Notes: generated from the letters alone by a model not told the origin. A stretch of DNA of 64,000 bases from Psychromonas antarctica (GCF_022267535.1 NZ_JAHNZV010000005.1:39197-103196); one strand, 5' to 3'. Positions 26,574 through 35,983 are shown, counted from the first letter of the stretch. Made by a program: numbers and translations.

Positions 26574-28076
26574 ATGGATAGTCACGATAATAAACACCAT
26601 ACAGAGACAGATACTGATTCGCGTCCAAGTTGTAAAACGAAGTGCGTCAGCGAATCGCTCACTTCTGATATTAATCTCAGCAAACAAGCCGACAGCACTG
26701 CTGATATTGGCCTATCACAGCTGCAGAAAGTATCGCAACATCCCTGCTATTCCAATAATGCGCATCATAAATATGCGCGTATGCATTTAGCGGTAGCGCC
26801 AGCCTGCAATATTCAATGTAATTACTGTAATCGTAAATATGACTGCGCTAATGAATCACGACCCGGTGTTGTCTCTGAGCTACTAACACCAGTGCAGGCA
26901 CTGCAAAAAGCACAAGCCGTTGCCAAAGCAATTCCGCAATTGTCAGTAATAGGTATTGCAGGTCCTGGCGATCCTTTGGCTAACCCTGTGCGCACCTTAA
27001 CTACTTTGGCATTAATACGTGAGGCAATGCCTGATATCAAACTGTGTCTGTCAACCAACGGCCTGACTTTAATCGATCATGTTGATGAGTTGCTGCAGTT
27101 AGGGGTGGATCATGTCACTGTCACTATTAATGCGTTGGATGAGGTGATTGCCGCGCAGATATATAAATGGATCTATCTCGATGGCAAACGCTATACTGGC
27201 GTTGAGGCAGGCAGAATATTAATTCAGCGGCAGATGGCAGGTCTGCAGGCGCTGGCTAGAGCGGGTATATTAACAAAGGTAAACTCGGTGCTAATACCGG
27301 GTATTAATGAACATAACCTGCCAGAGCTAAGTCGTGAACTTCGACGTAATAATGTTTTTTTACATAATATTATGCCACTTATCAGTCAACCTGAGCATGG
27401 CACCTTTTTTGGACTTAACGGACAGCGGGAACCATCAGAGGCGGAGCTTGAACAGGTGCGCGAAGAATCGGGCGGCAATGTCAGCCAGATGAAACATTGC
27501 CAGCAATGTCGCGCGGACGCGGTAGGGATGCTCGGCGAAGACAGAAGCAGTGAGTTTAATATTAAGGATATTAATTTACAGTCAGTCGATTATGCGCACA
27601 CGATGCTTGCCCGCAGCCGTTTTCAATCGGCGCTTGCCAGTCGAGGCGCTTCAGAGCAACAAGCCTCTTTAATCGTTGCTATCACCAGCGATAATAACGA
27701 ACAGATCAATCTCCACTTTGGCCATGCCAATTGCTTTAAACTCTATCTGCTTATTAAAAATGAACATTATTATATCGGCGAACGGCGCATCAAACGTTAC
27801 TGCAGCGGCTCTGATGAGTGCCCTGATACAGATGATCATCAGAGTAACCATAACCGCAATTTACAACAGGCTATAAAGGCGCTGCATGGGGTTGATCTAT
27901 TGCTGTGTAGTCGTATTGGCAACGAGCCGCAACAGGCGTTAGAGGCGGCCGGTATTAAGGTAGATGTTGACTATGGTTACCATAGCGTGAAAACAGTATT
28001 ACCTGAGCTGTTTGGCAAATATCAACAACAAGCAAAGTTGAAATGGCGACAACAAAATACGCTGGAGGCAAGTTAA
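26574..28076 (+). CDS. nifB: FeMo-cofactor biosynthesis radical SAM protein NifB
   Basis: Builds the [8Fe-9S-C] NifB cofactor, precursor of FeMo-co. 500 residues. After a variable polar N-terminus (about 50 residues) the radical SAM motif is at Cys78, Cys82 and Cys85 (CNIQCNYC), preceded by HLAVAP and followed by NRKYDC. Other marks are GIAGPGDPLANP, LCLSTNGL, VNSVLIPGINEHN, and the late cysteine pair in HCQQCRADAVGMLGED. A NifX-like domain occupies about 362-480 (VAITSDNNEQINLHFGHANCF, LLCSRIGNEPQQALEAAGI). It is controlled by the sigma-54 promoter just upstream, and its stop overlaps the next gene's start. Confidence 0.97.
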   Translation: MDSHDNKHHTETDTDSRPSCKTKCVSESLTSDINLSKQADSTADIGLSQLQKVSQHPCYSNNAHHKYARMHLAVAPACNIQCNYCNRKYDCANESRPGVVSELLTPVQALQKAQAVAKAIPQLSVIGIAGPGDPLANPVRTLTTLALIREAMPDIKLCLSTNGLTLIDHVDELLQLGVDHVTVTINALDEVIAAQIYKWIYLDGKRYTGVEAGRILIQRQMAGLQALARAGILTKVNSVLIPGINEHNLPELSRELRRNNVFLHNIMPLISQPEHGTFFGLNGQREPSEAELEQVREESGGNVSQMKHCQQCRADAVGMLGEDRSSEFNIKDINLQSVDYAHTMLARSRFQSALASRGASEQQASLIVAITSDNNEQINLHFGHANCFKLYLLIKNEHYYIGERRIKRYCSGSDECPDTDDHQSNHNRNLQQAIKALHGVDLLLCSRIGNEPQQALEAAGIKVDVDYGYHSVKTVLPELFGKYQQQAKLKWRQQNTLEAS

Positions 28077-28267
28077 TGGCATTGCAAATAGGAGAGGATT
28101 GTTTTGCTTGTTACGCCTGTGAGACAGTTTGTCCAGCAGGCGCAATAAGCATTAAAGGCAGTATTTTTGTTATTAACCCAGCGTTGTGCAGCGAGTGTAA
28201 AGATATTGATATTGCTCGCTGCTTGGCTATCTGCCCGGAGCCTAGTGTGATTAACCATCGAGCTTAA
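28076..28267 (+). CDS. fdxN: Small 4Fe-4S ferredoxin of the nif cluster (FdxN-like)
   Basis: 63 residues starting at ATG 28076, overlapping the nifB stop by one base (TAATG), with GGAGG eight bases upstream. It has two cysteine groups: CFACYACETVCP (CxxCxxCxxxCP) and CSECKD followed by RCLAICPEP. This is the pattern of short 2[4Fe-4S] ferredoxins that follow nifB and feed it electrons. The coupling to nifB supports that role. The gene symbol rests on position and type only. Confidence 0.88.
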   Translation: MALQIGEDCFACYACETVCPAGAISIKGSIFVINPALCSECKDIDIARCLAICPEPSVINHRA

Positions 28268-28319
28268 CAGGTCACATCAGATAAACAGCGGGGATTGATG
28301 ACCTCACAAAGCAAATAAA

Positions 28320-28341
28320 AAAGGCCGCCTAGGCGACCTTT
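28320..28341 (-). terminator. Terminator after fkpA
   Basis: 10-bp stem AAAGGCCGCC / GGCGACCTTT (one mismatch, almost no loop) followed by six Ts on the minus strand, 19 bases beyond fkpA. It also faces the nifB-ferredoxin operon and may stop it. Confidence 0.82.
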
Positions 28342-28359
28342 AAAGCAATAAGGCTGTCT

Positions 28360-29130
28360 TTATTTAGGCGCATCTTCTTTCGTTGCAGCTTTAATATCTA
28401 ATAGTTCCACTTCAAAAATCAGTGTAGAACTAGGCGGAATAGAGCCCGCACCCGCTTCGCCATATGCGAGGTCAGCTGGAATAACGAATTTGTATTTTTC
28501 ACCAACACTCATTAACTGCACACCTTCCGTCCAACCAGGTATTACGCGGTTAAGTGGGAATGTAGCAGGTTGGCCACGTTTAACTGAACTATCAAATTCA
28601 GTACCATCGAGTAGTGTACCTACATAATGCACTGTCACTGTATCTTCAGCTTTTGGTTTAGGGCCTTCTGCTTTGGTAAGAACAGAATACTGTAAACCAG
28701 ATTCGGTCACCGTCACACCTTCTACTTTTGCATTTTCATCCAAGAAACTTTTCGCTTCTTCTGCTGCTTTTTCGGATTTTTCTTTCATCTGTTTTTCAGC
28801 AGCGGTTTTGACCTCTTCACCATAAGCCTTGAGTGTTGTCATTATATCGTCGTCAGTTAATTTAGAGCTGCCGCGTAATGTATCTGTGATACCTTGAAGT
28901 ACAACCTCTTTATCTAATTCCATTCCCAATTCAGCTTGTTTAGCAAGCATCGTATTAAACTGCTGAGAAAATGAAGTGCCAATTGCATAAGCCACTTTAT
29001 CTTGGTTATTTGCAAAAGTAGCCGGAGCTTCTATTGCGACAGCGGCTGCTACTGGTTCTTTCTTTTCATTACAGCCAACAGTTAATACAACCGCAGCGGC
29101 TAATAAAGAGATTTTAAATACATTTTTCAT
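28360..29130 (-). CDS. fkpA: FKBP-type peptidyl-prolyl isomerase FkpA, predicted lipoprotein
   Basis: Periplasmic folding helper, 256 residues. The signal ends in VGC at Cys20, so it looks lipid-anchored, unlike the soluble E. coli FkpA. The N-terminal dimerisation domain includes YAIGTSFSQQF. A charged helix follows (KTAAEKQMKEKSEKAAEEAK). The C-terminal FKBP domain has VTVHYVGTLLDGTEFDSS, FPLNRVIPGWTEGVQLM, YKFVIPADLAYGE and PPSSTLIFEVELL, so the active site is intact. GGAG lies before the start. The neighbour slyX is shared with enterics, but a WD40 gene lies between them here. Confidence 0.93.
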   Translation of the reverse strand: MKNVFKISLLAAAVVLTVGCNEKKEPVAAAVAIEAPATFANNQDKVAYAIGTSFSQQFNTMLAKQAELGMELDKEVVLQGITDTLRGSSKLTDDDIMTTLKAYGEEVKTAAEKQMKEKSEKAAEEAKSFLDENAKVEGVTVTESGLQYSVLTKAEGPKPKAEDTVTVHYVGTLLDGTEFDSSVKRGQPATFPLNRVIPGWTEGVQLMSVGEKYKFVIPADLAYGEAGAGSIPPSSTLIFEVELLDIKAATKEDAPK

Positions 29131-29272
29131 TGTTACTCCAAAATTGTTCTTGTTTATTAAATAAAATATCCAACGATACTATTTTCCATCCCAAAATGGG
29201 GGAAAGCAGGTATCAAAATTGATAAGCTTATACTAACCTTAAAGCTAATTTAAACCAAAAGTTAATTCTAAA

Positions 29273-30268
29273 ATGTCATTAAACATCTATTTTAAATCAC
29301 TTTTTTCATTACTAATCCTCACTCTAGTAATCTCTTGCAGCGAATCAGATCAGCCATTAAAACGATATGAGCATGCTGTAGAGGGCGCCTTTGCGGCTGA
29401 AATTTCTCAAAATGGCGATTACTCAATTATCTCCTCAATTCATCATGGTTTGAGCCTTTGGGATAACCGTAATAACAAATTGTTATTCCAATGGCGACAC
29501 CACAATGTGCAAGACAATGATATTTATATAGTACGTATCTCCGCAAGCAACAGTCATGCATTGTCAGCAAGCCGTCATGAGTTTGCCATTTGGGATATCA
29601 AATCAGGACAATCATTGGGCTTTTATAAAGTGAGTGATTCGCCTATTCGTGATATCCGCATATCTGCAAATGGCCGATATGTTTTGTATGGACAAGTAAA
29701 TGGTAAAGTAGTTCACATTGATTTACAAACAGGCCGACGTTTAGAGATGCCTATTCACACTGAAAAAATAAATAGTATCGATTTATCGGCCAATGGTCTA
29801 TACGCACTATCGGGCGGCAATGATCACCGCGCTTTCTTATGGAATACAAAAACAGCACAAATTATCCAAGAGTTTAACTTTGAGCATCGCGTTTCTATGG
29901 TCAAATTTGAAGCCCAAGGACGTTATGCTTTTATTGCCGATACTCAAAAAGCATCGCAAATATGGAACTTAGAAACAGGAAAATTACAAAGTACACTAAA
30001 CTATACTGCGCGCCAATCTATCTTCTCTTCTGTGCGTTTTATTAATGATGGTAAACAGCTGCTGACAGGCAACGGTACAAAAACGATAACTTTATGGGAT
30101 GTAAAAACAGGTTTAAGCCGACAAAGCTGGACGGTTACCCCAAGAAAAGAAACACGTCCGAAAACAGCTGTAGTATACTCCGCCACATTATGGGATGGTG
30201 ATAAAATTGCCAGTGAAAGCTCAGCCGGATTTTTAGAAATATGGCCGCTAGATCCGCTTACAAAATAA
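29273..30268 (+). CDS. WD40-repeat lipoprotein
   Basis: 331 residues with a lipoprotein-type signal (hydrophobic segment to VISC, Cys about 22). The rest is beta-propeller-like, with WD-type repeats marked by phrases such as SLWDNRNNKLL, AIWDIKSGQSL, AFLWNTKTAQII, IWNLETGKL and TLWDVKTGL, about 40 residues apart. Together with two less regular blades this makes about six or seven. It probably acts as an outer-membrane-anchored periplasmic scaffold; a specific partner cannot be named. It lies just upstream of slyX (15 bp) and is divergent from fkpA. Confidence 0.85.
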   Translation: MSLNIYFKSLFSLLILTLVISCSESDQPLKRYEHAVEGAFAAEISQNGDYSIISSIHHGLSLWDNRNNKLLFQWRHHNVQDNDIYIVRISASNSHALSASRHEFAIWDIKSGQSLGFYKVSDSPIRDIRISANGRYVLYGQVNGKVVHIDLQTGRRLEMPIHTEKINSIDLSANGLYALSGGNDHRAFLWNTKTAQIIQEFNFEHRVSMVKFEAQGRYAFIADTQKASQIWNLETGKLQSTLNYTARQSIFSSVRFINDGKQLLTGNGTKTITLWDVKTGLSRQSWTVTPRKETRPKTAVVYSATLWDGDKIASESSAGFLEIWPLDPLTK

Positions 30269-30283
30269 CAGATAGAGAAAATA

Positions 30284-30493
30284 ATGAAGCAAGAAAATCG
30301 TATTGAACAGCTGGAAATGAAAGTGGCATTTCATGAAGATAATATCGAAACGTTAAATAATGAACTATTCGAACAACAACGTAAATTACAATTACTTACT
30401 GAGCAGGTATCTTTGCTTGTAGCGAAATTAAAGGAGGCAGAACCGAATCAACTTGCCTCTGAAAAGGAAGAAATGCGCCCTCCACATTATTAA
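30284..30493 (+). CDS. slyX: SlyX family protein
   Basis: 69 residues, almost entirely coiled coil (IEQLEMKVAFHEDNIETLN, LFEQQRKLQLLTEQV, LLVAKLKEAE), with the typical ending PPHY. This matches SlyX of enterics (72 residues), a small cytoplasmic protein of unknown function found beside fkpA and slyD. It starts 15 bp after the WD40 gene and is probably co-transcribed with it. Confidence 0.92.
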   Translation: MKQENRIEQLEMKVAFHEDNIETLNNELFEQQRKLQLLTEQVSLLVAKLKEAEPNQLASEKEEMRPPHY

Positions 30494-30583
30494 ATTGAAA
30501 CAGATCGTTTAGATTGCTTGGGTGCAATGTTAAATAATTTACTTTATCTGGCTTGCCGTTTTTATATGATAAAAATCGGACAG

Positions 30584-31270
30584 CTAATCTGCAAATAATG
30601 TTGTCAGATTGACATTAGTAGCCAACGCCGGATTATTAATGGGGCCATAATTTTTCCATCCCGAGTTAGCATTGGGATCGATCACATCATGTGGACGCCC
30701 CTTACCGATTGAATGAAACGCAGTGGCTTCATATAATTCACTATTATAGATAACAAAGGCTCCTTTTTTATAATCTATTTTCGGCTCAAAATAGATTATG
30801 TCATTACTTTCGAGGAGTGAAATAATAATATCTACTGGATAAGATAGTTCCCCTTCTATGAGCTGTGTATTTAAATGAACCAGCTCAGAATAAGTGAAAG
30901 TTTGCTTTTCTCCTTTTGCATCTCTCCATGTTATCTTTAACTGTACTTCGCGTATCCCTTCACCAACCTCACTGCCCAGGTCAGCACTGACCTTCCACAC
31001 AGACGTAAACTGGGTTTGCTGAAGACCGAGAATATCCGATTCACTTTTTGCATTCAACGCATCTACAGTGTCAATATCCACCGATTTTAGCAGCGCTTCC
31101 ATCTTACTTATTGCTAGCTCTATCACCGCGCTATGTGCAACATTATTACGATTTTGATCTATCACCATTTTTTGCAATCCGCTGACATTTACCGCTGCTA
31201 AACTGACCACGAATAATGAAACTAAAATCTCAACCAATGAAAATCCACTAAATCTACTTACAGGTATCAT
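30584..31270 (-). CDS. Type IV pilin-like minor subunit with chitin-binding-like C-terminus
   Basis: 228 residues from ATG at 31270, which overlaps the upstream stop (TGATG) and has GGAG eight bases before it. The type III signal GFSLVEILVSLFVVS has a processing glycine and the Glu5 typical of pilins of PilV or MSHA type. A pilin-like beta region runs to about 150. From about 165 comes a short module, DYKKGAFVIYNSELYEAT followed by GWKNYGP, with the spacing of CBM5/12 chitin-binding domains. It may place a sugar-binding module on a pilus tip. It pairs with the 446-residue gene upstream. Confidence 0.75.
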   Translation of the reverse strand: MIPVSRFSGFSLVEILVSLFVVSLAAVNVSGLQKMVIDQNRNNVAHSAVIELAISKMEALLKSVDIDTVDALNAKSESDILGLQQTQFTSVWKVSADLGSEVGEGIREVQLKITWRDAKGEKQTFTYSELVHLNTQLIEGELSYPVDIIISLLESNDIIYFEPKIDYKKGAFVIYNSELYEATAFHSIGKGRPHDVIDPNANSGWKNYGPINNPALATNVNLTTLFAD

Positions 31271-32610
31271 CAGAAGTCTCTCCAAGTTCCAGGTTTAATA
31301 CTGTAATTACTGCTCAGCGCTGCACCACCCGCATCTTGATAGAGATCATTAAGCACAGCAATGTCATAACGTGTAGAAAAATGCTGCTTAATACTCGTAT
31401 TCTCTGTTTTATCGTAACCGTCATATGAGCATTTATATTCAGTCAGTAATGCACCGTTTACGCGGATCCCCCCCATATCAACACTTAAATCTTCCACGGT
31501 GATAACATGATCATCACTGTCGACAACATAGTGCTGACTTGGAAGGAAATACAGCAAGCCGACAACAGAAGCCCCTGTATTGGGCTGGTTAACAAAGGTG
31601 CCTCCTTCAATAAAGACCATTTTAGGGTGTTCAACTGAGCCAATCGTAAAACGTCTGTTTTCTGACATGTTATTTTTTAATGCGTCATTCTGCTCAATAT
31701 CACAATCTCCTTTAATATAAATAACGACATCTTCGTCAGTCACTTTTTTTAATTGCTCAGAGCAACTTACCGCCCCAGCAATAGTCATATCAACCAAAAA
31801 AGAAAAATCTGCAAGCGCCAACATATTACTATCATTTTTTTCAATACCAAATGTAGCCTCAAATAAAGAACTAGGCTCTAAAGTTGAATCGGAAGTAAGA
31901 CCAAAAAACAGCGACCCTTCCGGTGCGAGGACATTTCCCCAATCGCCCTGATTATCGACCACACGATCACCTAAGTAGTCACCAGAATAAGCCTCCGAAT
32001 CGATACTGTTTGCATCAAGTGAAGCGCCTGCAAAACAAAGAGCATCCCCTTCATTCTGTTGATTCAGTGTAACGCTGCCATCAGGATTACTGACTATCAT
32101 GTGCTCTGAAATATTCGAGTCTGAAATACACCCGGCTGCAGTAAAACCATCACAACCATCATTAATATTGGCAGTAAAGTTTAGATTTAATTTCCCATTG
32201 CTAGAAACCGGAGCGGAGGGAGGATTGCGATTAAGCAGATAATTAACTTCTAATTGAATAGTACGCTGAGCGGTCTCATCCGCGGATCGACCCGAAGAGA
32301 TAAACTGCAATGTATTACCGTTAATTTGCTTAGCTTGTACTGTATAGTGACGATCTTTAGAGGTATATTGACGCGGTAGTGAGGAGATCAATTCTGTCGC
32401 TAGTTTGCTGTCTGTGAGTTTACTAAGCAGTAGATTGATACCCGATTGCGCATTAACAAATGCTTCATTATTACGGTAGTAGTTAGCAATGACTTGATTA
32501 TCAATTAATTGGGTCGATGCCATATTGGCCGTGAAGGCGATGGCTGCAATACTTAACAGAAGCGCAGATGTTAATACGGCAAAACCTTTATTTTGCTTAA
32601 TAGAATACAT
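31270..32610 (-). CDS. PilX-like pilus assembly protein
   Basis: 446 residues. The N-terminus KQNKGFAVLTSALLLSIAAIAFTANMAS has a glycine-phenylalanine processing site and a hydrophobic helix but lacks the Glu5 of major pilins. It is followed by NNEAFVNAQSGINLLLSKL, as in PilX/GspK-type proteins that process the pilus tip. A long region after it (about 150-446) has several cysteines (CDGFTAAGC, CFAG, CSEQLKK, CDIEQ, CSYDG) suggesting disulfides. I do not recognise that region. It is coupled to the chitin-binding-like minor pilin that follows. Confidence 0.7.
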   Translation of the reverse strand: MYSIKQNKGFAVLTSALLLSIAAIAFTANMASTQLIDNQVIANYYRNNEAFVNAQSGINLLLSKLTDSKLATELISSLPRQYTSKDRHYTVQAKQINGNTLQFISSGRSADETAQRTIQLEVNYLLNRNPPSAPVSSNGKLNLNFTANINDGCDGFTAAGCISDSNISEHMIVSNPDGSVTLNQQNEGDALCFAGASLDANSIDSEAYSGDYLGDRVVDNQGDWGNVLAPEGSLFFGLTSDSTLEPSSLFEATFGIEKNDSNMLALADFSFLVDMTIAGAVSCSEQLKKVTDEDVVIYIKGDCDIEQNDALKNNMSENRRFTIGSVEHPKMVFIEGGTFVNQPNTGASVVGLLYFLPSQHYVVDSDDHVITVEDLSVDMGGIRVNGALLTEYKCSYDGYDKTENTSIKQHFSTRYDIAVLNDLYQDAGGAALSSNYSIKPGTWRDF

Positions 32611-32941
32611 ACTATCTCCTATACGCTCATAAGAGAGGAACTCCCCCTCCCTAATGGAAATTGACCTAGACGGAGTTAAGTCTAGAAAAGATCACGTAAA
32701 AGTAAACCGCATTGACCAATATTTAACCTAAATAAAGATCCCTTGATTATAGGCCTCTGCTTTTATTAGTATTTAATCTAAAATAATTTTTTAATAGCGA
32801 TTGATTTAAACCGCTTTTCCCCTATCCTAAATTATAAAAATATTGAAATCAGTTCACTTTTGACTATTTAAAAAAGAGAAGAGTAGCCAGTTTGTAAAAG
32901 AGCAGATAAACTCCCAAAGTAACTGTTTATAGGAGTTTTTT
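32611..32941. other. Intergenic region between the pilin operon and aroQ
   Basis: 331 AT-rich bases between divergent genes. It must hold promoters for both. No distinct motif or hairpin stands out. AGGAG at about 32931-32935 is the aroQ ribosome binding site. Confidence 0.4.
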
Positions 32942-33394
32942 ATGTCACCAAAAATAAAAGTGCTAATTTTAAATGGCCCAAATTTAAATTTACTCGGTCA
33001 ACGTGAGCCTGATGTTTACGGCAGACAAACGCTCGACGATATAATTCAAGCACTAGGCGATGAAGCGCTGCAATTAAACCTAGAACTCTCCCACCTACAA
33101 TCAAACAGAGAATATGAACTCATTGAAAAAATTCATCAGTCATTGAATAAAATAGATTTCATTATCATTAATCCGGCCGCATTCACGCATACCAGTGTCG
33201 CCATCCGTGATGCGTTGTTAGGAGTCAACATTCCTTTTATTGAAGTCCACCTTTCCAATGTGCATGCGCGTGAAACGTTTCGCCACCACTCCTATTTATC
33301 CGATATTGCGCAAGGGGTTATTTGCGGCTTAGGTGCAAAGGGATATTCATTCGCCCTACAATGCGCCGCTCAGTATAAAAAAAATGATGAATGA
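32942..33394 (+). CDS. aroQ: 3-Dehydroquinate dehydratase, type II (AroQ)
   Basis: Third step of the shikimate pathway. 150 residues, typical of type II enzymes. Landmarks are [19 protein letters not shown] with the catalytic tyrosine, [36 protein letters not shown] and [21 protein letters not shown]. Only 275 bases separate it from prmA. In related gammaproteobacteria accB and accC commonly stand between aroQ and prmA, and they are missing here. A strong AGGAG precedes the start. Confidence 0.96.
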   Translation: MSPKIKVLILNGPNLNLLGQREPDVYGRQTLDDIIQALGDEALQLNLELSHLQSNREYELIEKIHQSLNKIDFIIINPAAFTHTSVAIRDALLGVNIPFIEVHLSNVHARETFRHHSYLSDIAQGVICGLGAKGYSFALQCAAQYKKNDE

Positions 33395-33669
33395 ATTTGA
33401 TTTATCGTGTGATAAAAAATGGCTGATGAACGCACAAATTTAATCAAACCCTCTGCGCAATAGGGATTTGCAAATTACTTTACGTTTTTTCACTTCCCTC
33501 TTTATTAATGCACTTGTTCAAGTTGCGAGGTCGCACAGCTTTAACACCAACAAAAATAAACAGAGAAGATCAAGACAGCATCATAAGATGAACCCTCAAG
33601 CAAAACTATATTATTACCCGCTTCCCCTGTATTCTTGCCCTATTACAATAATGACTATGAGTAAAAATA

Positions 33670-34554
33670 ATGCCTTGGATACAACTGAAACTTAATGCAA
33701 CGTCTATAAATGCGGAAGATATTGGTGAATTACTGATGCAAACGGGCGCACTCTCAGCGACCTTTACCGACTCACATGATGTGCCTATTTTTGAGCCAGC
33801 ACCCGGCGAAACACGTCTTTGGGGTGACACCGACATTACAGGCCTTTATGACGCTAGCACTGATATGACACCTGTACTTGCACAATTACAAAAGAGCCCA
33901 CTGTTAAGTGACCACTTTGCTCTAAAAATTGAGCCACTAGAAGATAAAGATTGGGAACGCGAATGGATGGATAATTTTCATCCAATGAAGTTTGGTGAAC
34001 GTTTATGGATCTGCCCAAGCTGGAAACCCGTACCGGATCCGACGGCTGTCAATGTAATGCTCGATCCTGGCCTCGCTTTTGGCACGGGTACACATCCAAC
34101 AACCGCGTTATGCTTAGCTTGGCTAGATGGGCAAGAATTACAAGACAAAGTAGTTATCGACTTTGGCTGTGGCTCAGGAATTCTAGCGATTGCAGCGCTT
34201 AAGTTAGGTGCAAAACGTGTCATCGGAATCGATATTGATCCGCAAGCTATCACGGCTAGTCGTGACAATGCTCAGCGCAACAATGTCTCTGAACAACTTG
34301 AATTGTACTTACCAGATGATCTACCTAAAGGTATTTTAGCCGATGTCCTGGTGGCCAATATTTTAGCCGGCCCATTACGTGAGTTATCTACTCATATTGA
34401 AGCGCTAATCAAAGACAATGGTGTATTAGCATTATCCGGCATTTTAGAACAGCAAGCAGAGGAGTTAATTGCTGTTTATAGCCAGTGGTTCACAATGGAT
34501 AAAGCAAAAATTAAAGAAGAGTGGGCGCGCCTTTCTGGTATTAAACATCTATAA
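33670..34554 (+). CDS. prmA: Ribosomal protein L11 methyltransferase PrmA
   Basis: Trimethylates ribosomal protein L11. 294 residues (E. coli 293). Opens [12 protein letters not shown], with [45 protein letters not shown], the SAM motif [20 protein letters not shown], and [12 protein letters not shown]. Similarity to E. coli PrmA runs along the whole length. It is followed after 131 bp by dusB-fis, the usual gammaproteobacterial order. Confidence 0.97.
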   Translation: MPWIQLKLNATSINAEDIGELLMQTGALSATFTDSHDVPIFEPAPGETRLWGDTDITGLYDASTDMTPVLAQLQKSPLLSDHFALKIEPLEDKDWEREWMDNFHPMKFGERLWICPSWKPVPDPTAVNVMLDPGLAFGTGTHPTTALCLAWLDGQELQDKVVIDFGCGSGILAIAALKLGAKRVIGIDIDPQAITASRDNAQRNNVSEQLELYLPDDLPKGILADVLVANILAGPLRELSTHIEALIKDNGVLALSGILEQQAEELIAVYSQWFTMDKAKIKEEWARLSGIKHL

Positions 34555-34644
34555 ATAAAGCAAGAACTCAAAATCAGCTCATTTGCAAGCGAAATAATTT
34601 CAAAATGGTTACTTATTAACCTTTATTCTGACGGCAAAAATGCG

Positions 34645-34658
34645 TACACTACGCCGCC
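34645..34658 (+). promoter_or_regulatory. Possible dusB-fis promoter with GC-rich discriminator
   Basis: TACACT (34645-34650) as a -10 element followed at once by ACGCCGCC, a GC-rich discriminator of the kind that makes the fis promoter stringently controlled. No clear -35 element is visible. Confidence 0.35.
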
Positions 34659-34685
34659 TTGGGTTAGAGAGATTGTATATTTTAT

Positions 34686-35645
34686 ATGCGTATTGGGCAG
34701 TATCAATTAGATAACAACATCATTCTAGCGCCGATGGCGGGGGTAACTGATCGCCCCTTCCGTGAGCTTTGCCGTTCACTCGGTGCTGGACTGGCAGTTT
34801 CTGAGATGCTGTCATCTAATCCCCGTGTATGGAATAGTAAAAAATCTAAGCTAAGAATGGACTACCGTAATGAATCTGGCATTAGATCTGTGCAGATATC
34901 AGGCTCCGAGCCGATTGAAATGGCAAAAGTTGCACAGTTAAGTATGCAGCAAGGTGCCCAGATTATTGATATTAATATGGGTTGTCCGGCCAAAAAAGTG
35001 AATAAGAAGAGAGCAGGCTCTGCTTTATTACCTCACCCTAAACTTGTGCAAGCAATTTTAGAGAGTGTTGTTGATGCCGTAGATGTCCCTGTCACCTTGA
35101 AGATTCGCACTGGCTGGGATCCTGAAAGTATAAACGGTGTTGAAATTGCACAACTTGCACAACAATCGGGCATCCAAGCACTTGCTGTGCATGGTCGTAC
35201 AAGGCAGTGCTTTTACAATGGTTTTGCTGAATATGACACAATAAAAAAAATCAAAGAAAATGTAACTATCCCTGTAATTGCCAATGGCGATATAACTTCA
35301 GTGGAAAAAGCGAAATTTGTGCTTGATTACACGGGAGCTGACGCCATTATGATTGGACGAGGGGCACAGGGTGCGCCTTGGATATTCAATGAAATTAACC
35401 ACTACCTGAAAACAGGTGAGCAACTTGCTCCTCTGGGACCGATGGAAGTAAGCACCATTCTTCTTGGCCATGTGCAAGCATTACATGACTTCTATGGTGA
35501 GGTAATGGGACCCAGAATTGCTAGGAAGCATGTTGGGTGGTATTTAAAAGAGCAAGATCAGTTAGGTTACTTTAAACGACAATTTAATGTCATCAATTGC
35601 GCTTTTGAGCAGTTAAATGCATTAGAAAATTTTTTAAATCATTAG
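34686..35645 (+). CDS. dusB: tRNA-dihydrouridine synthase B (DusB)
   Basis: FMN enzyme reducing U17 in tRNA. 319 residues (E. coli 321). Opens [26 protein letters not shown]. Landmarks are the catalytic cysteine in [48 protein letters not shown] and [17 protein letters not shown]. Upstream of fis by 20 bp, giving the classic dusB-fis operon. Confidence 0.97.
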   Translation: MRIGQYQLDNNIILAPMAGVTDRPFRELCRSLGAGLAVSEMLSSNPRVWNSKKSKLRMDYRNESGIRSVQISGSEPIEMAKVAQLSMQQGAQIIDINMGCPAKKVNKKRAGSALLPHPKLVQAILESVVDAVDVPVTLKIRTGWDPESINGVEIAQLAQQSGIQALAVHGRTRQCFYNGFAEYDTIKKIKENVTIPVIANGDITSVEKAKFVLDYTGADAIMIGRGAQGAPWIFNEINHYLKTGEQLAPLGPMEVSTILLGHVQALHDFYGEVMGPRIARKHVGWYLKEQDQLGYFKRQFNVINCAFEQLNALENFLNH

Positions 35646-35665
35646 TAATTAAAGAGTTAATAGCC

Positions 35666-35965
35666 ATGTTTGAACAAAATATTTCTTCAGAAACACTTAC
35701 AACAACAACCAGTATTCCTGCTACAGGGCAAATAACTCAACGACCACTTCGCGATTCAGTACGTCAAGCTGTTTCTGGTTACGTAGCGCAACTTAATGGT
35801 CAAGATACAACTGAGCTATATGAACTTGTTTTATCTGAGGTTGAAGCACCATTATTAGATATTATTATGCAGTACACGCGTGGTAACCAAACGCGTGCAG
35901 CAACAATGCTTGGTATTAATCGCGGTACACTACGCAAAAAATTAAAAAAATATGGTATGGGTTAA
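35666..35965 (+). CDS. fis: DNA-binding protein Fis
   Basis: Nucleoid protein and regulator of growth-rate-dependent genes. 99 residues, as usual (98). The C-terminal helix-turn-helix reads [26 protein letters not shown], essentially the enteric sequence. The N-terminal half carries [12 protein letters not shown] and [16 protein letters not shown]. Second gene of dusB-fis, with a terminator directly after it. Confidence 0.98.
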   Translation: MFEQNISSETLTTTTSIPATGQITQRPLRDSVRQAVSGYVAQLNGQDTTELYELVLSEVEAPLLDIIMQYTRGNQTRAATMLGINRGTLRKKLKKYGMG

Positions 35966-35983
35966 TTATTCAGCCGTCTTAAT

